Shown one piece after another: positions 55,561 to 64,000 of a DNA stretch of 64,000 bases. Under the pieces are notes generated by a model, which saw only the letters and a list, made by a program, of their open reading frames with translations, searched no databases and was not told the origin of the DNA. The position numbers were made by a program, and so were the translations under genes. The stretch's first letter is position 1, and each line of letters opens with the position of its first letter. Where the stretch lies: positions 129,501 through 193,500 of the forward strand of contig JALIZF010001586.1 in assembly GCA_029948255.1 (NCBI GenBank), in the 5' to 3' direction. This stretch comes from Telmatactis stephensoni (Eukaryota; Cnidaria; Anthozoa; Actiniaria; Isophelliidae).

Positions 55561-56764
55561 TTTAATAGGGCTCATAGGGCTCATTGAGAAACTTCATGCT
55601 TTATAATGTAAAACAACTCTAGTTTGCATGCAAAATTTCTTCATTTTTTCCTCTCAATTTTTTCACACATTAGTGAGGTTGAAATAAGTTCAAAATCAAT
55701 ATGTTTTTACTAACTTTGTTATTAAAAGTAGTGCAAAAAGTTCACTGTAAAACAAAATGTCATTGTACATTTCATGTACTTGATCGAGTCTTTGTTTAAA
55801 CTTGGCCACAGTTCAACGTGCATAAATGTTTATTTTTTTAAGTCATCTGTCCCAAATAAAAGATAAATGATCAAATATAGGTACAAGAGACTCTAACATC
55901 ATTTTCTGGCCAGGGTCTTTACGTTGAAGTGCTAATTTCTTGTTGTCTTTTAAAGAAGCATAGTCCTTGTTTCACGTTCAATACAGACAATGCTTCATTT
56001 CCAACTTTAGCTAGATTTTTAAGCAGCTATGAAGGCATCTTCAGAAGAATACACGATCCTCAATGACTCATTCATTATGAGAAGTTTTTTAAAGCTACGA
56101 AACCAACTGCTTTTCGTCCAACTGAAAATATTCTCTATATCCTTCTTTCGAGCAGCCCTAAAAAATTCAAATCTACGGGGTTTTTATTCGCTTTAACCTA
56201 TCAAGATTGGCACAGATTAATGATCATGAAAATCGCTAAATTTTTACGAGGTTTCGAGAATAATATTTTTAAGCTTTGCAAGTTAAAACTGCAAGGAAAC
56301 TTGTAAATTTTCAGTTTTCAAAGTGTCAGCGCGCGTCAAGTTGGCGCCAAAAATCAATCAGCCAATCAGCATCGCGTGGCACCGACGACGGACGGAAGTG
56401 ACGTATACTCAGCCATGAAAAATCAACTCGATGAGGTACCATTTTTATCTAAAGTATGGTGCTCCACTCGCGCGGACCGAAGCGGGAGCTCCGCTATTAT
56501 TGCAGTTTTCACGTGACATCAACAAAAAAGGTAAAATTGAAATTGCTGCAACCTGGTTCTCTATTATTTCCATATATCCATGAAAGAACCCGTTATTAAA
56601 AGTTGGGCAGTTTCTGTCGTTTGGATTTTGAGTTATCGATGACCACACAATACGGGTCACACTCGTTCTAGAAAAAAAGACAGAAACATTTGCCACAAAA
56701 ACACGTATTTGGATTTATACATCAAACTAAGTTTTGCTTCATTCTCTACTTCCGCATATCCATT
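55561..56764. other. No recognisable gene
   Basis: AT-rich, short frames only. CG-richer patches at 56330-56410 and 56460-56500 (cgcgcgtcaagttggcgcc) have no coding support. Confidence 0.4.
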
Positions 56765-57005
56765 ATCAATCTTTATTATTCAATTTTCATACACTGTACA
56801 AATTCTGATTTTCTGATTGGTCAGTTTGTACCACGTGACGCGTTGTTATGACGTGACAACACGTCATTATGCAATACCTTCCATGCAATAAATATAGACA
56901 AATCATAGGCAATACATCATAGTTGGAAAGAAAAAATGTTCCTGGTGATAAATTTGAGGATTTTTCGAAAAAGAGAAGATCAACGAGCATACTTAAAACT
57001 GCTTA

Positions 57006-57273
57006 GGGAGCATTCATTTTTTAGGAGGGGGGGGGGGGGGGGGGGGTGGGCCGGAGGAATTGAGGGGTGGGCCAAAAGAAATTTACTCTATGAAAGGGGG
57101 TGGGTCATGTTTTTCTGAAAGTTAAACCAGGTCAAGGGACCCTATTTTCATATTTGGAAGTAGGGTGGGTCATCAATATAGTTCAATTCCTTACCGGGGG
57201 GCTCGCATTTTTTTTGTATTTGATTCCTGCAATTCCTCCGGCCCACCCCCCCTCCTAAAAAATGAATGCTCCC
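57006..57273. mobile_element. 268-bp G-rich MITE with TTA target duplication
   Basis: Perfect 28-bp ends start GGGAGCATTCATTTTTTAGG, pass through a run of about 20 G (C at the other end) and continue inward as tgggccggaggaattg. TTA stands at 57003-57005 and 57274-57276. The R2 copy at about 46035 has the joined, empty sequence. It has the same GGGA start and TTA target as 44959-45145. Confidence 0.9.
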
Positions 57274-58082
57274 TTAGCGTGCCTGTTTTGAAAGTAAACT
57301 CAATTTCATTGAAGTTTTTGGAGCTTACTGAGATCAACATATTTCAACGGCTTAAAAACAGAGTTCGCCAGCTTTCCAAATTCATCTTAATATTTACTGT
57401 CTTTTAGACTGGTTATCCAAAACCTATCTCACAGAAAGTTTAGAAAGTCTGTCACCATGTTAGTACACAAACAAGGCGGTTCCACACATTTCTTATTGAG
57501 GACTAAGCATACATGCAGATCGCCGACATCTTTGCAACGAAAACTCCTTTTGACTCAATTTTTTGCAAGGATTGAATATTTTTTTCTAGCGCTTTCACAT
57601 GTAGGCACTTTGATTATATTTAGGAAACAGAAACGGAATAAAATTTCTTCGATGACGTCGTCAGTGAAAACCACGAATATGCATAACAATACAATGTAAA
57701 AACATCCACACTTAAAGCGCGTAGTCGATCTGATTGGTCAATTCGAGTACCTCTATTTTGCATAAACACTTGTTGAATCCCAACGAGGCAACTAACCATG
57801 AGTTGCAAATGCATGCATAATTTGCTAAAGTTACCCAAGGCCGGGAAAATTTTTCACGAAATTGCTCGCTTGACGGCAATAGGGAGAAAAAGTCGATCGC
57901 AAAAAAGTGCAGAAGGCATTTTAGGGTAGAGGCTGGTAATATAACTATTCTAAACTAATTTTTCATGCTGAATCCGAATATGACAGTTACCAAGACGTAT
58001 TCTGTAATCTTATACTATAAATGACGTATTTTGTGAATTGCTACAGTCATTTCATACTAACGGCTTTTTCATGTAATTCCAA

Positions 58083-58315
58083 AAGTTCCCAAACTTAAAA
58101 ACAGTGACCATAGCTGGAAAGAGCACATTAAAATCGGTAAAACTGTGAAGTTTGAAGGATATAAGTTGAAAAATCAAGGAGATACAAAATTATTTTTGAA
58201 TTATAATTCGTATTTACTTAATTTTTCAACTTATATCCTTCAGACTTCACAGTTTTACTGATTTTGATGTGCTCTTTCCAGCTATGGTCACTGTTTTTAA
58301 GTTTGGGGACTTTTG
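58083..58315. repeat. Hairpin of about 90-bp arms
   Basis: cccaaacttaaaaacagtga on the left is mirrored by tcactgtttttaagtttggg on the right, with pairing nearly to the centre (gaaggatataagttgaaaaa). R2 copy 1 has only one arm. Confidence 0.75.
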
Positions 58316-58639
58316 CTTCTACCCTAAAATGCCTCCAGGTGTCTGATGTTTTGAAAATGCGCCTAGTCTCGTCAGTTCCAAATTCGCTCAAACAAACTAA
58401 TGTTGAGAACAGTATTCGTTAAAGATATTTCGAAAAATTACAATGTTAGAACCAATTTGATAACTGAAACTTGTTTAGTGTTAAAGGGTTAAAGAATGGC
58501 TACGAGTATTAAAAAAATTATCATCCGGGCCAAAGCTAAGGTGGCTCGATTGGGTTTTGTTTGAGGCGCAACTCCACTGTTTGATCGCAAAATGCATCGC
58601 GACAAAGGCCCTAATGTCAAAAAAATTCCACAGCAAGTC

Positions 58640-59290
58640 TAGAGATAGATTAAAGTTTCCATTCACGTTTCAATCATTTTGATCGAAGTTTTCAATAATT
58701 TATTGTGTCGGCATGACGATTTTCATAAATTAGGTGTGACTTTTCATTATAACGGAAATTTTAAGAGAGCGATAAATACAAATTTTCTCAATACTTTAGC
58801 AAGTAAAGCAGCAAAACTTTGTTTGCAAAATCAGTATCAAAATGTTAGGTTCGCTAATTATATTCTAAGAATTTGTGGTTTAAATTCTCTTAATGATTTA
58901 TAGGTACAATCTGAAGAATTAGTTATTTGCGGTAGTTTCATTAAATCCAAACTATATGATTACTACGCTAACTATTGAAAAAATTCAATGAACAATGCAA
59001 GGGATAGTGGAAAACTTAGAACTTATTGTAATATCAAATTAAGTTAATTTCGGTTTTGAAAATTATCTTAATGAAATCAAACATATTAAGAATCGTCAAG
59101 CTGTTACAAAGCTGAGAATATCGGCGCATAGGTTACCTGTGGATACAGGTCGGTAAGAAAGATCGAATATAACGACTGAAAATGTAATCTATGTAGCTCT
59201 AATGAAATAGGCGATGAATTCCACTTTGTGATGGCTTGCAAAAACGAAAAATTCCAAAATTTGAGAAATTCCTTTTAGAGCATTTAATGT
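58640..59290 (+). pseudogene. Decayed non-LTR retrotransposon ORF2 fragment
   Basis: From 58679 a 74-codon frame reads HKLGVTFHYNGNFKR then NTLASKAAKLCLQNQY. Further on, in shifting frames, come HIKNRQAVTKLRISAHRLP and SSNEIGDEFHFVMACKN. This is the region after the RT domain, with the RLP..TGR and C..C..x..GDExHF..xC pattern of L1/RTE-like elements. Several stops and frameshifts show it is dead. Confidence 0.6.
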
Positions 59291-60100
59291 TTATTAATCA
59301 AGCCTTTAATAATTCTACGCGGATTTAGATATATTTAATTACATCATGTCAATGAAGGATGAGTCTATTGTTAAATTATGTTACGTTCAAAATATTTTAG
59401 TGATATATTAACTTTTTATATTAAGATTTTTCGCGCTTCAGTAGCTGCGTCATCGTTTGTATTAGCTCTGAGGTTTTTACCTTTTCAGATTGTAGATTCA
59501 CCTCTATGACCTGATTTTAGTCAAATTTAAGTTTTCTAATATTCAACTTCACTGGATTATGAAGTTATTTTACAGTAGTTTTGCTCTATGGAGCAACAAG
59601 GTGACATTTTGTGTGCGCAGGCGCGATACCGCTGGCCAGTATTTTCGTAATCGCGGGAGACAAAATGGCGCGAATATTTAAATCTCCCTTGATACTGACT
59701 ACATTATTAATAATTTTGGAAACTAAAGATAAATTTAGATGTAAAGTTTGTAAAAGACCAAAGGTTCAAAGGTTTTTTATTTTCCACACGAAGATTAATG
59801 TTTACAAAAATATTTTAAAATTAAAAAAGTGTAGGGCGCAAAAAATACAACCCACGAGGGTTAAGTAAGCTTTTTTGCACCAAATAGTTTAAGCTATAAA
59901 CATGGAAGTAGGGCAGAGAGATATAAGCTATTACACACAGTATATATAAAATGTAAGTGGATAATATTAAATACTGATAAATTGATATGAGCTTTTCTTC
60001 GACTTCAAGAAAACTGGAAAACGTATTTTCGTGTAAGTAAGGAAACAAGAGTTGATAGCAAATTGTCACAAATTGTAATTAGCATTAATCAACCTTTATT
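59291..60100. other. No recognisable gene
   Basis: AT-rich with several short frames. A segment at 59585-59670 resembles a promoter-like CG patch, but nothing supports a call. Confidence 0.35.
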
Positions 60101-60143
60101 CCAGCTTGCTGACAAGTCTTTGCGATGATCCAAAGGAAGGCCT

Positions 60144-60356
60144 ATGCATATGTGCAAAGTGTCTAGTATTACACCGCAGTGTAATAGCAGCAGTGATGGT
60201 GATACTTGTTTAGGACAGTCACATTTAATTCCCATGCAACAGCTGCATAGCAACGAAATAGCAGTTGAACCACCGCATCCTGTTACAAGCACATCATGGA
60301 CAGCAGAGGAAACATGCTTTGGAGAAGTTCTACGCGGAGCTTTTTCAACCTGTTAA
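60144..60356 (+). CDS. Possible terminal exon or chance frame
   Basis: A 70-codon frame (MHMCKVSSITPQCNSSSDGD ... FGEVLRGAFSTC) ends at TAA and is less AT-rich than its surroundings. A pyrimidine tract and AG at about 60103-60105 (ttattccag) could be an acceptor, but the frame just after it meets a stop. No family is recognised, and the minus strand is open too. Confidence 0.15.
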   Translation: MHMCKVSSITPQCNSSSDGDTCLGQSHLIPMQQLHSNEIAVEPPHPVTSTSWTAEETCFGEVLRGAFSTC

Positions 60357-60878
60357 GTTATTAAATTAAAAACGATGAATTATTAGACATCCTCTGAGTT
60401 CAGAATACATCATACTTATCTAAAACAAAAATATATTTTAAGTACTTCCCCATTTTTATCACCAATTTCCATGATATATTTTGAAAATAGATAAGATAAG
60501 TATGTATTTGCTGTAGAATTTTCATGGGGGATGTCATGTAGATTTGAAAATATATGGGGAAATACATTTTTTCTACATAGAAAATGTCCATATATTTTAC
60601 AACACCGAAAAAATATATTATATTTCTAGCGATCTTAATATAAATATTTTTTTTTCTTTCAATGTGTATAAGAAGCAAACAGAAAGCAAACTTCCTTGAA
60701 TTATCACTGGAAAATCTGACCCTTTTCCATAGTATGTAAATAATATGTAAACAGTTTGTCAATTGCTTGTAAAAATGAATTTACAAAACCGAGGTACATT
60801 TACAAACTATGTAAATCCCTAATTGTCTTTGTAAATTTTTTGTAAATTTTCCTTTTTATCATTTGTAAATTCTGCCAC

Positions 60879-62084
60879 TTGTTTGTAAACTGTTTGTCAA
60901 TCTTGTAGCAACTGTTTGTCAATCTTGTAGCAACTGTTTGTCAATCTTGTAGCAACTGTTTGTAAACTGTTTGTCAATCTTGTAGCAACTGTTTGTAAAC
61001 TGTTTGTCAATCTTGTAACAACTGTTTGTAAACTGTTTGTCAATCTTGTAGCAACTGTTTGTAAACTGTTTGTCAATCTTGTAACAACTGTTTGTAAACT
61101 GTTTGTCAATCTTGTTGCAACTGTTTGTAAACTGTTTGTCAATCTTGTTGCAACTGTTTGTCAATCTTGTAGCAGCTGTTTGTAAACTGTTTGTCAATCT
61201 TGTAGCAACTGTTTGTCAATCTTGTAGCAACTGTTTGTAACTTATTTGTCAATCTTGTAACAACTGTTTGTAAACTGTTTGTCAATCTTGTAGCAACAGT
61301 TTGTCAATCTTGTAGCAACTGTTTGTAAACTGTTTGTCAATCTTGTAACAACTGTTTGTAAACTGTTTGTCAATCTTGTTGCAACTGTTTGTAAACTGTT
61401 TGTCAATCCTGTAGCAACTGTTTGTCAATCTTGTAGCAACTGTTTGTCAATCTTGTAGTAACTGTTTGTAAACTATTTGTCAATCTTGTAACAACTGTTT
61501 GTAAACTGTTTGTCAATCTTGTTGCAACTGTTTGTCAATCTTGTAGCAACTGTTTGTAAACTGTTTGTCAATCTTGTAGCAACTGTTTGTAAACTGTTTG
61601 TCAATCTTGTAGCAACTGTTTGTAAACTGTTTGTCAATCTTGTAGCAACTGTTTGTAAACTGTTTGTCAATCTTGTAGCAACTGCATGTTTGTAAACTGT
61701 TTGTCAATCTTGTAGCAACTGTTTGTAAACTGTTTGTCAATCTTGTAGCAACTGTTTGTCAATCTAAAAACTGCATGTTTGTAAACTGTTTGTCAATCTT
61801 GTAGCAACTGTTTGTAAACTGTTTGTCAATCTTGTTGCAACTGTTTGTAAACTGTTTGTCAATCTTGTAGCAACTGCATGTTTGTAAACTGTTTGTCAAT
61901 CTTGTAGCAACTGTTTGTAAACCTGTTTGTCAATCTTGTTGCAACTGTTTGTAAACTGTTTGTAAACTGTTTGTCAATCTTGTAGCAGCTGTTTGTAAAC
62001 TGTTTGTCAATCTTGTAGCAACTGTTTGTAAACTGTTTGTCAATCTTGTAACAACTGTCTGTAAACTGTTTGTCAATCTTATGT
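60879..62084. repeat. 1.2-kb minisatellite with an 11-nt base period
   Basis: Three related 11-mers, tgtttgtaaac, tgtttgtcaat and cttgtagcaac, are combined as 33-bp (all three) or 22-bp (last two) units, about 40 units in all. Small variants (ttgttgcaac, cttgtaacaac, an inserted catg) occur at intervals. Open frames on both strands here are repeat artefacts. Confidence 0.95.
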
Positions 62085-62377
62085 AGCAAATGAAATGAAG
62101 AGCAATGAGAAAGGACAGCAAAACAAATCAATTTTAAAAACAACACTTTTAAATTTAAAAGACATGTTTTGACTTTTATAAAGCCATCTTCAGTTTTAAG
62201 TGAAGCTAATTACAATTTACAAGGTTATATATAGGCGTGTTCAAAGTGAAAGAGCTAGTTGCATGGCATAAATTATTTTATCAAATTTTATCCCTTTTGA
62301 ATCCTTTCTGTAAAAAATAGTCACATGGGTGACAAACGCATAATGTAACGAAGACTGTTATAAAAAGAGTCTTCCTG

Positions 62378-62608
62378 TTACAGTGCTGTGCTTCGAACCG
62401 TTGACACTACCACAAAGTTTTTGATTACTTTTTGACATCTTTTTGACAACTTTGAATACCACTAACCAATTAGATATTGGCGCTTCACTGTGATGTCTCG
62501 ATATGGTGTACAAACTCCGCCTATCAAGACATCAAAGTCATCAAAAGATGTCAAGAAGTAATCAAAAACTCTGTGGTAGTGGCAACGGTTTGAAGCGCAG
62601 CACTGTAA
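62378..62608. mobile_element. 231-bp hairpin element
   Basis: ttacagtgctgtgcttcgaa at the left end is mirrored by the right end (ttgaagcgcagcactgtaa). Arms of about 90 bp pair with few mismatches (tttttgattactttttgaca). The flanking bases give no clear target duplication. Confidence 0.75.
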
Positions 62609-63190
62609 AGTATAAACACCATACATGTAAGACAGTGATCTCTCCCCAGTTGGCATACTGTACATGTATTCTCTCTGCATGTTGCTTTTAACGACAGCCC
62701 TTGACTACAATACATTTAAAACTGAAAAGTTCTGCAACTTGTATAGCAACCTAAGAACAAGAATCCAAAGCTTGTATTAGGCATCACTTAAAGATAATCT
62801 TTTGTTTGGGTTGAGTTACCCTTTTCACAATGCTTAGCATGCAGACCATGCTTTTTATCACCAAGTTTTGTTAAGAAATTTCATAGTACAACAAATGTAA
62901 AACCAAATGGGTATGAATAACTTTTTTCACTTTGAGGCTTTCCTAGAAATAACTGCAGGGGCAACATGAAGGTAACTTCTCCTAAAATTGCCTCTTTCAT
63001 CTGTACTTAATAGCTGCTTATGCTGTGATCCTACAAAAAAATAATAATAATAACAAAATGAAAATGGAGTTGACAGAATTAGTGTGTATATGGTGATTCA
63101 ACTTTATCCTTGGTTCGATTTTTATTTCCCTTTGTTTTTGTGTATGGTATATAATAAGATGAATGATAAACCAATAAGTGCATCTTAACC
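62609..63190. other. No recognisable gene
   Basis: Unremarkable AT-rich sequence without repeats or frames of interest. Confidence 0.4.
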
Positions 63191-63253
63191 AATATTCAAT
63201 TTTAGACAAATGCAAGGATTACTGTGAATCCTTGCATTTGTCTAACTGAATAT
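63191..63253. repeat. Short hairpin, about 29-bp arms
   Basis: tagacaaatgcaaggatt and its inverse flank actgtg. A stable cruciform-capable sequence. Confidence 0.85.
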
Positions 63254-63330
63254 GGGTCAGATTGAAAAAAAGACTTTTAATTAGGTTTAATCTGTTTTCA
63301 CCTAATAAAGTATTAATTAATGTTTTATAT

Positions 63331-63527
63331 TCATCATAATACATTTAAGCAATCACAAAAACCACCACCATCCAGATAGAATAAGATGAATGATAAACCG
63401 AATACCTTAATAATAATTCGTTATTAATATTGTTTACGATGCACTTATTCGGTTTATCATTCACCTTATTCAATCTGAAACTATTGGATCGGGGTGGTTT
63501 TTGTTTATGATAATGTATGATAATTAG
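63331..63527. repeat. Hairpin of about 70-bp arms
   Basis: caaaaaccaccaccatccag and aataagatgaatgataaacc on the left pair with ggtttatcattcaccttatt and ggggtggtttttg on the right. The gatgaatgataaacc word also occurs at about 63160, so the two hairpins are related. Confidence 0.75.
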
Positions 63528-63789
63528 TACCAAAAAAACCCAACAACAACTGATAAATAAGTAAATACAAAAAAATTAAAATAAAACTTGAACCACGGAT
63601 AAAGCTTGAACCACAACATGTACATGTACTTAATCAGATAGTGCCCCATCAAAGGTGAGGGACACAAACCTCCAAATACTAATAAAACAAATGACTGGAT
63701 GGAAAGGGGAGGAGGAGGGTAAATGAAGCTAATACCCACTTTTCAAATTTTTGGTAGCAAAGTTCCTCTAGAGGGGGTGAGGGGGAGTT

Positions 63790-63855
63790 CACCGAATCAC
63801 CGAGTCAAATCCGAGTCCGAGTCAAATCCGAGTCCGAGTCAGAAGGCCGAGTCAA
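63790..63855. repeat. Short tandem of gagtc words
   Basis: ccgagtcaaatccgagt is repeated two to three times with shorter remnants. Sequence beyond it to 64000 has no recognised feature. Confidence 0.7.
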
Positions 63856-64000
63856 GATGAAAATACCAAAAAATTGACCTTTAATAGCAGGTATACATTG
63901 CTAATATATCAACTCATGTTTGTCAAAAGTTTTAAGAAAGAATCAAGTAAACAACGACAAACTTCGACGCCACCATTTTGTGGTTACCACAGAAAGCCCA

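Larger units (their letters stand above)
56765..58370. repeat. Dispersed repeat R2, copy 2 (inverted relative to 44230-46260)
   Basis: Carries the reverse complement of the upstream copy: attctgattttctgattggt (56801) matches the complement of 46200-46230, and gagcttactgagatcaacat (57320) that of 45970-45995. The copy is interrupted by the MITE at 57006-57273, where copy 1 has an empty site. Confidence 0.75.

Noticed and set aside
60879..62084. Regular repeats resembling a CRISPR array, and open frames of 60-95 codons
   Set aside because: Units are contiguous 22/33-bp tandem variants without unique spacers, and the genome is eukaryotic. The frames follow from the repeat period.

Overview
The window is eukaryotic DNA and almost certainly comes from a cnidarian. 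The best guess is a stony coral or a close anthozoan relative. It is AT-rich, its genes are split by long introns with GT-AG borders, and it is densely packed with short inverted-repeat transposons. One gene encodes a signal-peptide protein built from tandem di-cysteine repeats of the galaxin type, a family best known from coral skeletal organic matrix. The assignment to organism is inference; the gene structures are read directly from the sequence.

Positions 1-23505 (+) hold the 3' part of a class B2 (adhesion-type) seven-transmembrane receptor gene. Eighteen exons can be joined with consistent splice phases into 598 codons that run through seven helices and a cytoplasmic tail to a stop at 23503-23505. 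Its introns carry a 3.9-kb terminal-inverted-repeat element, a 2.6-kb fold-back element, LINE and SINE remnants, a MITE with a 6-bp target duplication, a TTAA-flanked element and several microsatellites.

Positions 23506-40250 have no convincing host gene. They contain an AT-rich 22-bp minisatellite, LINE fragments, a 912-bp inverted-repeat element carrying a 120-codon reading frame, a TTAA-flanked element, and a segmental tandem duplication whose copies start near 31558, 33757 and 36779. Small transposons inserted into single copies of that duplication can be checked against the other copies.

Positions 40344-49207 (+) hold a two-exon galaxin-like gene. A short signal-peptide exon is followed, after a 5.9-kb intron, by one large exon encoding 31 near-identical 29-residue repeats with about four cysteines and a strong positive charge each. 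A divergent first repeat lies in another frame, so the locus as read has a frameshift at its start. Direct copies and inverted copies of dispersed repeats bracket the exon.

Positions 50624-55189 hold a nearly intact Ty3/gypsy retrotransposon with identical LTRs of only 87 bp, a primer-binding site complementary to the 3' end of tRNA-Leu, and a gag-pol frame broken once. The rest, 55190-64000, is repeat-rich: a MITE with TTA target duplication, a LINE remnant, a 1.2-kb minisatellite built on an 11-nt period, and several hairpin elements. No rRNA gene, CRISPR array, canonical tRNA gene or bacterial operon was seen.
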